DNA of 64,000 nt, taken from positions 24,812 through 88,811 of the forward strand of contig NZ_SORI01000011.1 in assembly GCF_004366815.1 (NCBI RefSeq), given 5' to 3'. Positions 34,313 to 42,363 of the stretch are shown piece after piece (position 1 is the stretch's first letter; each line of letters starts with the position of its first letter). Both the position numbers and the translations under genes were made by a program. The DNA is from Aminivibrio pyruvatiphilus (GTDB lineage: Bacteria; Synergistota; Synergistia; Synergistales; Aminobacteriaceae). The notes under the pieces were generated by a model that saw only the letters and a program-made list of their open reading frames with translations, did no database searches and had not been told where the DNA came from.

Positions 34313-35476
34313 TCAATCGTAGAACACTCTTTCAGCCGGGCTTGCCCCCGGGTCTGCAAAGAAGGGGCCTAGGCCCTTGTTCATCATCTCTGCGTAGGTT
34401 GGGATTCCCTCGAGGATAACGGTCTTGTCGGGAGACAGCATGTTGTGGACCTGAAGGATCGTCATGAGGGTGGTAACGTGCCGGGCGGTCCGTTTGTGCA
34501 CCGGCCATCCGTTTTCGTCGATGGGGGCGTACAGGAGCTTGTGCTCTCCGGCTTTCATGACGAAGCGGTCCTTTCCCGACATGAGGAGCTCCTCGTCAGT
34601 GATGCCCCGGATCCTGTCAAGCATGGGTTCGGCAACCTCCGCCAGGTAGGAGACCGCTTCTGAATGATCCCCGATTTCCCTGTGGGAGAGTCCGTGGAGT
34701 GCCTTTGGGGAAAACTCCATGCCGATGGGGACATCGAATGTCTGGGAGGTGAGCATCATTGAGGCCATGGCGGCCACGGACTGCCCCTTTTCGTGGACGA
34801 CGATGGTGTTCTCCACGGCATATTCAAGCTCCGCCTCGTGGAAATCCATGACGATGTCCGCCTTTTCGTTCCGTATCAGTTCCATGGCGGCGAAGCAGGT
34901 GCGTTCAGCAAGCAGTCCGTCAGGTCTGCCGGGCCATGTTCTGTTCGCATTTCTCACGTCCATGTAGGCGAGGTTCTGCCCGCTGGGGAAATGAATGTAC
35001 ACTTCCGGGTCCGGCCAGGAATCGAGGGGGCTCGCAACCCTGTCCCCGTAGCGCCATCGTTTGACTCCCCATGGTGTGTTCACATGAAAAAACCGGGGAT
35101 AGGCCTCTCCCATCCTGGTCCCGAGGGAGGCGCTCCGGTTGATTCTGTTGATAACAATGATTCTCCCCCGGAGGGGTTTCACGTTCTCGGTGAAAATCTG
35201 GGCAGACAGGTTTGCCACGGGCTCTTCGGGGTGGGTTCCTCCGATGAGCACTACCGTTCCTCCCGGAACCCCGCTGTTAAAAATATACACATTGGCGTCG
35301 TTCACCGAGTTCTTAACGGAATCGCTGTAATCACTGAGTCTTTTTACCTCCGAAATGTAGGGGCTGACGACGACGGCTTCCCTGTATTCCCGGTGTTCCG
35401 TGAAGAGGAAACCGGCCACGGCGGCGCAGCCGCCAACGATAAGGAGGATGACCGCTTTTGCGGTCCGGATAGTCAT
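34313..35476 (-). CDS. AstE/AspA-like (M14-fold) zinc hydrolase, membrane-anchored
   Basis: A 387-residue protein with one N-terminal hydrophobic anchor (AVILLIVGGCAAVAGFLF) and a succinylglutamate-desuccinylase/aspartoacylase-like domain. Zinc ligands are visible in GGTHPEEPVANL and DIVMDFHEAELEY, and a substrate-binding pair is likely in NRINRSAS. Cytosolic AstE removes succinate from N-succinylglutamate and AspA cleaves N-acetylaspartate; this one appears to be displayed on the outer face of the membrane. It is last in a four-gene run (DUF6305-like, transporter, small membrane protein, this hydrolase), with a 16-nt gap to the small gene. It may release an amino acid or acid that the transporter imports (inference). 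Confidence 0.82.
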   Translation of the reverse strand: MTIRTAKAVILLIVGGCAAVAGFLFTEHREYREAVVVSPYISEVKRLSDYSDSVKNSVNDANVYIFNSGVPGGTVVLIGGTHPEEPVANLSAQIFTENVKPLRGRIIVINRINRSASLGTRMGEAYPRFFHVNTPWGVKRWRYGDRVASPLDSWPDPEVYIHFPSGQNLAYMDVRNANRTWPGRPDGLLAERTCFAAMELIRNEKADIVMDFHEAELEYAVENTIVVHEKGQSVAAMASMMLTSQTFDVPIGMEFSPKALHGLSHREIGDHSEAVSYLAEVAEPMLDRIRGITDEELLMSGKDRFVMKAGEHKLLYAPIDENGWPVHKRTARHVTTLMTILQVHNMLSPDKTVILEGIPTYAEMMNKGLGPFFADPGASPAERVFYD

Positions 35477-35492
35477 GGGGTCTTCCTCCCTT

Positions 35493-35663
35493 CTATTTCA
35501 GCCGCAAAAGCCTGAGGACGAAGGGAATCATGATGATCCCGTAAAGCGCCGCCTCCTGTATGCTTTTGGTCGCCAGGAAATTCTTCGCAAGGGCAAGCAG
35601 AAAGAATGCCGTGATAAAGTAGTACAAAACCATAACAACAGAATTGACCATAATCATGTCCAT
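35493..35663 (-). CDS. Small membrane protein of 56 residues
   Basis: A short gene between the transporter and the AstE-like gene. It starts 4 nt after the transporter stop (TGACAGCATG), with GGAGGC overlapping the transporter's last codons as a ribosome site. Two hydrophobic stretches are present (VNSVVMVLYYFITAFFLLAL and ALYGIIMIPFVLRLL) separated by KNFLATKSIQE, so it probably spans the membrane twice. Residue composition and tight coupling suggest an accessory subunit of the transporter, comparable in idea to the small subunits of TRAP-type carriers. I recognise no family. Confidence 0.7.
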   Translation of the reverse strand: MDMIMVNSVVMVLYYFITAFFLLALAKNFLATKSIQEAALYGIIMIPFVLRLLRLK

Positions 35664-35667
35664 GCTG

Positions 35668-37002
35668 TCAGCCTCCGATCACGCCGGACAGTTCACTGCT
35701 GTACACCATGAAAAGGGAGCACAGAAGGAGAATGACGGCCATGGGGGCCAGGGATGTCCGGACGAAACCCCGGAAATACTCCCCCTTGTAGCCGAGTTCC
35801 ATTACGGTTGCCCTGCCCACGACCGCCGTGGGCGGAAGGCAGTCTCCAAGGGGCCACATGACGGACCATGCCGCGAGAGAAATCACCGGATCAAGGCCCT
35901 TCATGTTGAACAGCATGATCAGCGGCACGCCGAAAAGAGGCGCCACCGCATACTGGAGCATTCCCTCCGAAATGGGCAGGATGAGCCACAGGGAGAAGAA
36001 GAGAACCGTCAGCGGCAGAGTGACCACCGCCAGGGAGAGGAGTCCCCGGACGCCGCTCAGGGTCATGATCTGGATGAGGGCCCCGACAACAACCATGATG
36101 CCAACGAGCCCCTGGAGGTTGTGTACCGTGTCGGCCGCAACCCGGAAGACGGGAGGCCGCACCGGGCTGACCAGGAGGACGGAAAAGGCGCAGACCATGA
36201 AAATGAGGGGGAGCCCCAGGACCGGGAACCCGTGGGGAATGATCCGTCCTGCCAGTACGAGAGCCCCGAGCAGTATAAAGGGGAATCCGGCGCGATGCCA
36301 GTTCCATCCCTCCGGGGCTTCCGGAAGCCCGGAAAGGGCCTTTTCAAGATCCACGGGCTGCCCTTTTCCGGCAAGCCAGAATGCGGAAAGAAGGGCTCCT
36401 GTAATGGAGAGAACCGCAAGGGGAACCGCGAAGCCCACGTAGGGCATGTTTGCCCCTGCGGCGGCCATCATGGCCCAGAGGTTGATGGGCGGGCAGGCAG
36501 CACTCATTGCTGCAAGGAGAAAGATGAGAGCCGTTCGTCTGTCCTCTCCCACACCCATGGCAAGGAGGACCGAACCGACAAGGGAGCCGACGGTCAGCAC
36601 TGCCGTGGCTCCTGACCCGGTGATGGCTCCGGGGGCGAGCATGACCAGCACCAGGAGAAGAAGGCATATAAACCGGCGGGAATGGAACGTCCGGACTATT
36701 TTTCTCACTATGAAAGCCACGCCCCCCGCTTCCTTGTAAAGGGTCATGAAAAATGTGGCTGAAAGGAAGATCAGGCAGACATCGAAGTACGTGAAGGTTC
36801 CTTCGACGATATGCCGGACCGCTTCCGAGAAAAGCAGAGGAGACCGTGGATCGGCTCCCTTCGGGAGAACCATGTGGGCTGCAAGGCCTGAAAAAGCCCC
36901 GCCAAGCATGGAAAGTTCGGTGGTCAGGGAGAACTTTTTCCCTGCGGCAAAGGCCACGACGATGACCAGAAGGACAAGGAGCGAATGATGGAACATTGTC
37001 AT
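35668..37002 (-). CDS. Ion-transporter-superfamily permease (DctM/CitMHS-like)
   Basis: A 444-residue integral membrane protein with about 11-12 hydrophobic segments. Two related motifs, GAITGSGATAVLTVGSLVGS in the first half and GDCLPPTAVVGRATVMELGY in the second, fit the hairpin regions of the IT superfamily (TRAP large permease, citrate/H+ or dicarboxylate carriers). A second-half PISEGMLQYAVAPLFGVP is also typical. No separate periplasmic DctP is adjacent, but a secreted DUF6305-like protein is encoded just upstream. The start ATG at 37002 follows GAAAGGA. It is translationally coupled to a small membrane protein. The substrate is probably an organic acid or amino-acid derivative (inference). 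Confidence 0.78.
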   Translation of the reverse strand: MTMFHHSLLVLLVIVVAFAAGKKFSLTTELSMLGGAFSGLAAHMVLPKGADPRSPLLFSEAVRHIVEGTFTYFDVCLIFLSATFFMTLYKEAGGVAFIVRKIVRTFHSRRFICLLLLVLVMLAPGAITGSGATAVLTVGSLVGSVLLAMGVGEDRRTALIFLLAAMSAACPPINLWAMMAAAGANMPYVGFAVPLAVLSITGALLSAFWLAGKGQPVDLEKALSGLPEAPEGWNWHRAGFPFILLGALVLAGRIIPHGFPVLGLPLIFMVCAFSVLLVSPVRPPVFRVAADTVHNLQGLVGIMVVVGALIQIMTLSGVRGLLSLAVVTLPLTVLFFSLWLILPISEGMLQYAVAPLFGVPLIMLFNMKGLDPVISLAAWSVMWPLGDCLPPTAVVGRATVMELGYKGEYFRGFVRTSLAPMAVILLLCSLFMVYSSELSGVIGG

Positions 37003-37034
37003 CGGTGATACATCCTTTCAAGAGAGGTGGGGAA

Positions 37035-37055
37035 AGGGCCTCGTGACGAGGCCCT
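37035..37055 (-). other. Intercistronic hairpin between DUF6305-like and transporter genes
   Basis: A perfect 9-bp inverted repeat (37035-37043 with 37047-37055, 3-nt loop) lies in the 73-nt gap. On the minus strand it is followed by TTCCCC, so it may be an attenuator or RNA-stability element rather than a full terminator. Confidence 0.55.
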
Positions 37056-37075
37056 CCTACCCTGGCGAAGGCCGC

Positions 37076-37627
37076 TTATTTCAGGGCGTTGCCGATGGCG
37101 AGGGCGTCCTTGACCTTAATAAGGGGTTTCCCGTGTTCCCCGGCGTACCGGGTAAAAAAGCCGTCGCTGTCGCTGTCATCGACGACGAGAATTATATCGG
37201 CAGCCTTCATGACGGCTTCGATGGATGCTTCATCAGAACTGTCCGTCCTCCGGGCCATACCTTCGATGTGAGCTCCGACCACTGTCATTCCTGCGGCACG
37301 GGCCGCTTCCATGAGGGTGATACACCGTTCGATCTCCCTGTTGACGTTTGTTCCAGCAGCTCCCATTCCTTTCATGCTTGTGCCGGCCGTAACGATGAGG
37401 GTTTTCGCGTTCTTTCCCGCCAGAGCTTCTGCTGTGAGCCCGTTGTCGTGCTCCGCCTGAACACCCGCCTGGAGAGCCGACATGCGGAGCATGACCGCAC
37501 CGGGGCTCTGCCCGCAGGTCGTGACGATGAAGGGGCCCTCGAGCTTCGGGGCCTCGGCGAATGCCGCGGCTGACAGGAGAACGGCGGCAAGGCAAAGGAT
37601 GAGTCCGACTGCATAGTTTCTTTTCAT
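37076..37627 (-). CDS. Secreted DUF6305-like protein
   Basis: A 183-residue protein with a clear signal peptide (VGLILCLAAVLLSAAAFA, cleavage near AEA). The mature part is an alpha/beta protein beginning FIVTTCGQSPGAVMLRM, then TLIVTAGTSMKGMGAAG and DIILVVDDSDSDGFFTRY, as I recall for DUF6305. The GQSPGA and GTSMKGMGAAG loops look like an anion-binding site, so it could be a periplasmic ligand-binding partner of the transporter downstream (inference). The start ATG at 37627 follows GGGAGG. Family assignment is from memory of the motif and is moderately sure. Confidence 0.72.
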   Translation of the reverse strand: MKRNYAVGLILCLAAVLLSAAAFAEAPKLEGPFIVTTCGQSPGAVMLRMSALQAGVQAEHDNGLTAEALAGKNAKTLIVTAGTSMKGMGAAGTNVNREIERCITLMEAARAAGMTVVGAHIEGMARRTDSSDEASIEAVMKAADIILVVDDSDSDGFFTRYAGEHGKPLIKVKDALAIGNALK

Positions 37628-37692
37628 TCCGGTGAACCTCCCGTTGGATGTATTTCTCTGCGCCTGGAGCCCTTCCGTACTGGGGAAGGAAC

Positions 37693-37715
37693 AGAGCGGC
37701 GGGGGGAGCCGCTCT
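37693..37715 (-). terminator. Hairpin after C69 dipeptidase copy 1
   Basis: An 8-bp inverted repeat (37693-37700 with 37708-37715) 19 nt past the dipeptidase stop. It lacks a T run, so termination may be partial. Confidence 0.45.
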
Positions 37716-37733
37716 CAGTGCGGATGAGCCTGG

Positions 37734-39404
37734 TTATTTCGAAGCTTCCCTCGATTTGGCCCGTTCGAGGTCGCGGATGGTGAGATCGCCGAAGCCGACG
37801 TTCTTCAGGTACTCTGCCGGATAGCCGGGGGAGGTCATTTTGCCGTCCTCGTTGATCATTCCGCCGTCATAGAACTTCCCGATAAGATGGAACGCGAAGT
37901 CCCACCAGCCCTTTTCAACCTTGTTCAGGTTGTCGTTCGTGTATCCGGTAAGGTAGGCTACTGCTTCGGCAGGATTTTTCCTGTAAAGCTCCAGAGCCTT
38001 TTCCTCAACCTGGGCCTGCAGCGAGAAGAACACGTCCTCGTATTCGGCCTTCTTGGCACGGATCACCTTGTACATGGCATCCCAACGGAGGTTCGCCCAG
38101 TTATTGACGAGGTTGAAGGCCCACCATGCGCTTTCCCGGTCGAATTCAGCCCTCTTGCCCGTGGTCCAGGGTTTCGGAAGCTCGGTAACACCGCAGTAAA
38201 TGGGGACGTAAACGGTGGTGTCAGGGGCGTCCTGCCCGAACCAGAGCACTCCGCCTATGGGGTTGGGAAGCCAGTCGCGGCTCTGGGAGACAAAGCTGTA
38301 TGAGCATCTGAACATGGCGATGGGCCGTTCCCAGTCCATTCCCTTGCGGTCTTCGGGCCTGACAGCGGCGGGAGTGGGCCAGCGGTTGGGATTCCCGAAG
38401 GGGCCGGAAGCGGCGTCCTTTGTAAGGTCGTACTCGGTTCCTTCCAGATGGTCGCTGTAAATATCCATAATGTCCCTGACGCTGAGTTTCTTGTCAGGTT
38501 TCACCGAGAAGGGATAATGATCGTATTCGCCGAGGACGTCGAACTTCTGGGAAGGGGCTGCGAGATTGAGGGCTCTCCATTCTCTCCTGGCCTGGTAGTA
38601 GGGGTACCCGTAAGGATCGGGGTTGAAGATATCGGCGTAGTGGAAAGGAGTGCCGGGTTTCCACCACCCCATCTGCTCGGGGAGTTTCGTGATATCGGTG
38701 GAAAACATGAAATTCTCGGTATCTGCGAAATCAACCACACCTATCCTGGCGCGGTTGGCTCCCACGAACACCTGGTCGTCGGGGACCCTGCGGGCGACCC
38801 AGTGAGCGCCGGGTCGTCCTGATTCCCTGTTCCAGAGACCGGGGCCGCAGATTTCGAACACCCAGAGTTCCTTCGTGTCGCCGATAACAAGCGTTTCTCC
38901 GCCGTCGGCATAACCGTACTTTTCCGCAAGCTCTCCCATGACTTTGATGGCTTCGCGGGCGGTGGCGGCGCGGGCGAGGCCCAGGGCCTGGAGGTTTTCG
39001 ATGTAGAAAAGGCCTTCGGGAGTTGCGAGCTCATCCCGCCCGCTCCAGGTGAATTCGCCCATCATGAGCTGCTGGTCGTTCATGAAGGGGTAGCCGATAT
39101 GGAAGTACGTGTAGGTCTTTTCGACCTGGGGAATTTCGCCGACTTTCTTCACGGGACGGTCCGGTCTCGTGTCGTAGCACATGATGTTGTAGATATCCAC
39201 CATTTCACCGGATTTGTGCTCTCCGCCCGGAACAATCCTGATCCTGTGATCGTACCAGCCGTCGCAGGTATGGCTGACGATTACCGATCCGTCGGTACTG
39301 GCCTTCGCCCCGACTCCGAGGGGAGTGCAAGCAAGGGCGGTCGATGCCGCAAAAGCGGCGAGAACACACGCGAACAGAATACCTGAAAAACGACGAGATC
39401 TCAT
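37734..39404 (-). CDS. C69 family dipeptidase (PepD-like), copy 1
   Basis: A 556-residue secreted Ntn-hydrolase. After the signal peptide (ILFACVLAAFAASTALA) the mature chain begins with CTPLGVGAKASTDGS, where the N-terminal cysteine is the C69 nucleophile. The sequence THTCDGWYD-like (SHTCDGWYDHRI), GEFTWSGRDEL and YIENLQALGLARAATAREA are family features. It hydrolyses dipeptides or acyl-amino acids outside the cytoplasm. The start ATG at 39404 follows AGGAGG; a longer frame to 39500 lacks a signal peptide at its N-terminus. It is about 40% alike to copy 2 by eye. It lies upstream of the transporter unit and downstream of a sensor system. Confidence 0.9.
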   Translation of the reverse strand: MRSRRFSGILFACVLAAFAASTALACTPLGVGAKASTDGSVIVSHTCDGWYDHRIRIVPGGEHKSGEMVDIYNIMCYDTRPDRPVKKVGEIPQVEKTYTYFHIGYPFMNDQQLMMGEFTWSGRDELATPEGLFYIENLQALGLARAATAREAIKVMGELAEKYGYADGGETLVIGDTKELWVFEICGPGLWNRESGRPGAHWVARRVPDDQVFVGANRARIGVVDFADTENFMFSTDITKLPEQMGWWKPGTPFHYADIFNPDPYGYPYYQARREWRALNLAAPSQKFDVLGEYDHYPFSVKPDKKLSVRDIMDIYSDHLEGTEYDLTKDAASGPFGNPNRWPTPAAVRPEDRKGMDWERPIAMFRCSYSFVSQSRDWLPNPIGGVLWFGQDAPDTTVYVPIYCGVTELPKPWTTGKRAEFDRESAWWAFNLVNNWANLRWDAMYKVIRAKKAEYEDVFFSLQAQVEEKALELYRKNPAEAVAYLTGYTNDNLNKVEKGWWDFAFHLIGKFYDGGMINEDGKMTSPGYPAEYLKNVGFGDLTIRDLERAKSREASK

Positions 39405-39444
39405 GCAACGTACCTCCTGAAAATAGGTTGTTTTTCCCCGCCGT

Positions 39445-39461
39445 ACGGCTGGAACAGCCGT
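39445..39461 (-). promoter_or_regulatory. Inverted repeat in the leader of C69 copy 1
   Basis: ACGGCTG (39445-39451) pairs with CAGCCGT (39455-39461) with a 3-nt gap, about 40 nt before the start codon. It could be an operator or a leader hairpin. The rest of 39405-39685 (281 nt) shows no gene and no clear promoter. Confidence 0.35.
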
Positions 39462-39685
39462 CCCCCCGGCAGAGAAAACGAAACTATACGGCGCATCCAA
39501 ACTTTAGGGGTACCGGGATGGTTTTACCAGTGTTTTGGAAGATGCGGCGACCTTTGTACATTTTTGTTCGCCGATCGGCGGAACGGTGAAAAAGGAGGCG
39601 GGAAAAAGGCTGATGAGAACGGCTGGTCCGCCGTCAGAACAGGGAAAAGATCATGAACAAAAGAAACAAAAGTGACTGACCGGAG

Positions 39686-40378
39686 CTACGGAGTCCGGTT
39701 CAGGAGAGCATACTTGTTCACCGGTCTGCCTATTTCATGGTATTCCTGTTCCATAACCGCCTGGCCGGACGCGACAAGATGTTCGAGATAGCGCCTGGCG
39801 GTTATCCTGGAGACGCTGAGCTGTTCCGCTGCTTCGACGGACGAAAGGGCGGTTCCCTTTTCGGCCAGAAGGGACAGGAGGCGCTCGAGAACGTGGGGAT
39901 TGAGCCCCTTGGGGAGCCTTCCGTCGAAATCCTTGTTGCTTCTCGCCTGGAAAAGAGTGTCGATTCCTTTCTGGTCGATCTGTTTCGGGCCGTCCTTCAG
40001 TTTTTCGATCATGCGGGAAAAAGACTGGAGTGATGCCCTGATCCGCTCAAACACGAAGGGTTTGACGATATAGTCGAATGCCCCTGCCTGAATTGCCCTG
40101 TTTACCGTAGAGATATCCCTGGACGCCGAAACCACGATAACGTCCACATTTTCACCGCTTTCCCGGATTTTCTCCAGAAGAGTCATTCCGTCGAGTCCGG
40201 GAAGAAAGATGTCCAGTACCACAAGGCGGACGGGGCGCCTCCTGAGAAAATCCAGGGCTTTCAGACCATTGTCCACCACGCCGGCCACTCGGTAATTTTC
40301 TACGGAGTTGATGAAATTCTGGTGGATATCGGCGACCATGGGGTCGTCCTCCACGATCAGCACATCGATCTGGGCCAT
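39686..40378 (-). CDS. Response regulator, CitB/DcuR family
   Basis: A 230-residue regulator with an N-terminal receiver domain (acidic pair in VEDDPMVADIH, phospho-Asp in LVVLDIFLPGLDG, switch lysine in YIVKPF) and a C-terminal winged-helix DNA-binding region (LSSVEAAEQLSVSRITARRYLEHL). The linker and layout are those of CitB/DcuR/MalR regulators, which control carboxylate or amino-acid uptake genes. Its ATG overlaps the kinase stop (TGATG), so the pair is coupled. Likely targets are the C69 and transporter genes on either side (inference). Confidence 0.92.
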   Translation of the reverse strand: MAQIDVLIVEDDPMVADIHQNFINSVENYRVAGVVDNGLKALDFLRRRPVRLVVLDIFLPGLDGMTLLEKIRESGENVDVIVVSASRDISTVNRAIQAGAFDYIVKPFVFERIRASLQSFSRMIEKLKDGPKQIDQKGIDTLFQARSNKDFDGRLPKGLNPHVLERLLSLLAEKGTALSSVEAAEQLSVSRITARRYLEHLVASGQAVMEQEYHEIGRPVNKYALLNRTP

Positions 40379-42363
40379 CAGAATACCTCCTTCAGGCAGG
40401 GATCTGCGGAGGAGGATACCGGCAGTGAAACAGTGAATTCGGTAAAGTTCCCTGTTTCGTAGTCCGCGGTTATGGTTCCCCCGAGAGCATCCACTATGGT
40501 TTTAATATTGTACAGGCCGAATCCGGAAAGTTCGGCCTTTTTTTTCGTGGTGAACCCTTTCTCGAAAAGCCTGGAAGCTCCTTCGTCCGTCAGGGTGCCG
40601 GCATTGTCGCAGACGCTGATGAGGATATGGCCGGACTCGTCGAAAATAGAAAAGTCCACTGAGGCACCGGGCGCGATTCCTTTTTCCTCCAGCGCTTCGA
40701 TGGCGTTCTGCAGAAGATTTCCGACGATGATCACCAGCGACCGGTCATTGATTTCGCCTCCCCGGTCGCAGCAGAAACTCTCGGGATCGAGGCAGAATTG
40801 TATTCCCAGTTCACGGCACCGTCCCGCCTTTCCCATGAGGACGCCGCAGACTGCGGCATTCTTTATTCTTTCCGTCATGAAAGCAGTGGCGGAGTGGCGC
40901 GAGTCGGTTTCCGAAGCGATGAATTCGATGGCCCTGTCGTAACGCCGGAGCTGTATAAGGCCGGAGATGGCCTGGAGTTTGTTCATGAATTCATGCCCCT
41001 GGACCCGGAGGCTTTCCACGTAGGTCCGGACGCCCGTAATTTCTTCAGCCATGGCCTGAAGTTCCGACATGTCCCTCATGGTGATGATCGCCCCGACGGT
41101 TCTCCCTGCCTGAATAACGGGGACCTTGCTGCAGGAAAGAAGGGCGCCGTTGAGATTCTGTTGGTGGTCGTAGACGGGACGCCCCCCCGCGAGGATCATG
41201 CCGGCAGACAGGCCCGGAATGCACAGATCCGCCTCTTTTCCCACGGATTCATGTGAAAGGCCCAGCAGGGTCCGTGCAGCCCGGTTGATCATGGTGATCT
41301 TCCCATCCCTGTCCACGGCGAGAATGCCGTCCCGTATGAAATCAAGGATCTTTTCCCGCTCCTTCACAATTATTGTTACCTTCCTCTTCAGCATCATGTT
41401 CCATGCAAGGAATGCGCAGAGAAGGAGGGCGCCGGCGCCTGCCCAGTTCCATATCTGCCGCATGCTGAAGACCGAAGGTTCGAATTCAGAAATCCAGCGG
41501 TCCCGTATCCGGTCGATTTCTCCGGCCCTCTCCATGGCATCCAGGCCGCGAAAAAACTGCAAGGCAAGTGCTGACTGCCCTTTGAGAACGGCAATGCCTT
41601 TCGCCACAAGATAGGGAAAAGGGCGGAGAGGGGAAATATCCTGTTCCCTGCCCATTTCCCTCGATATCTTGATGCCCTGGTATGCCCCGAGAAAGGCTCC
41701 GTGCCCCCTGCCCGCGGCCAGAGCGGCAAGAACGGTCCGGGGTGATTCCTCCCGCAGAAGGGAGACGGGAAGCGAACCTCCCGACAGATGGCGTTCCTCC
41801 TGGGATTCTGCGGCAACAAGAACGGTCTTCCCTCTCAGGGTGTCCGTTCCCCCTGCTTCCCGGCCGGGAAAAAAGAAAGTGGCCGGTTCCCTGAGAAACG
41901 GAAGGGTGAAGACGTAGGAAAGAAGCTCTTTTCCCGAAAGCCGATGGGTCAGAAGGTCCAGTTCGACGGAGAGATTCCTGTTTTGGGGGTCAAGGTTTTT
42001 CACGGGCAGATAGCCGAAGATTTCCGAGTCGGGAAGAGTGGGGTAGAGGCAGCCTGCCACAGCGTCGATTTTCCCCAGGTGGACGTTCCTGCGGGCCTCC
42101 CTGCCGTCGCCTGAGGAAAGGGAAAGCTTGAGACCTTCCCTTTCGCCCAGGGAGGAGAGGATGTCCACGTACATTCCGGCGAGTTCTCCGGCGGAATCCC
42201 TGAAGATATAGGGTGCTCCGGAGTCAAGGCAGAATACATGATAGGTCCGCCCCGTTTCGCTTCCGACTATGCGGGGAGATCCCCCAGTTCCCCTTTCAGG
42301 AAAAAGGAAAAGGAGCACCGAACAGCAAAAAAGAAGAAAAGAAAGGCGGCTACCAGAGATCAA
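40378..42363 (-). CDS. CitA/DcuS-like sensor kinase with a periplasmic solute-binding domain
   Basis: A 661-residue sensor. A signal/anchor (LSFLLFCCSVLLFLFP) is followed by a type-3 solute-binding-protein-like domain (about 35-290; GMYVDILSSLGEREG, IDAVAGCLYPT), a transmembrane helix (WNWAGAGALLLCAFLAWNMML), and a PAS domain (ILDFIRDGILAVDRDGKITMIN). An SpoB-type HisKA with RVQGHEFMNKLQAISGL and an HATPase_c with VGNLLQNAIEAL and FGLYNIK complete it. CitA/DcuS kinases usually carry a PAS-like (PDC) sensor outside; a solute-binding fold here suggests an amino acid or peptide as signal. The start is TTG 42363 after GGGAGG, overlapping C69 copy 2 by 14 nt. Confidence 0.9.
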   Translation of the reverse strand: MISGSRLSFLLFCCSVLLFLFPERGTGGSPRIVGSETGRTYHVFCLDSGAPYIFRDSAGELAGMYVDILSSLGEREGLKLSLSSGDGREARRNVHLGKIDAVAGCLYPTLPDSEIFGYLPVKNLDPQNRNLSVELDLLTHRLSGKELLSYVFTLPFLREPATFFFPGREAGGTDTLRGKTVLVAAESQEERHLSGGSLPVSLLREESPRTVLAALAAGRGHGAFLGAYQGIKISREMGREQDISPLRPFPYLVAKGIAVLKGQSALALQFFRGLDAMERAGEIDRIRDRWISEFEPSVFSMRQIWNWAGAGALLLCAFLAWNMMLKRKVTIIVKEREKILDFIRDGILAVDRDGKITMINRAARTLLGLSHESVGKEADLCIPGLSAGMILAGGRPVYDHQQNLNGALLSCSKVPVIQAGRTVGAIITMRDMSELQAMAEEITGVRTYVESLRVQGHEFMNKLQAISGLIQLRRYDRAIEFIASETDSRHSATAFMTERIKNAAVCGVLMGKAGRCRELGIQFCLDPESFCCDRGGEINDRSLVIIVGNLLQNAIEALEEKGIAPGASVDFSIFDESGHILISVCDNAGTLTDEGASRLFEKGFTTKKKAELSGFGLYNIKTIVDALGGTITADYETGNFTEFTVSLPVSSSADPCLKEVF

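Noticed and set aside
36999..37013. A five-codon mini-ORF (ATG TAT CAC CGA TGA) overlapping the permease start
   Set aside because: The purine-rich sequence directly abuts its ATG, so it serves the permease start better. It is too short to support as a leader peptide.
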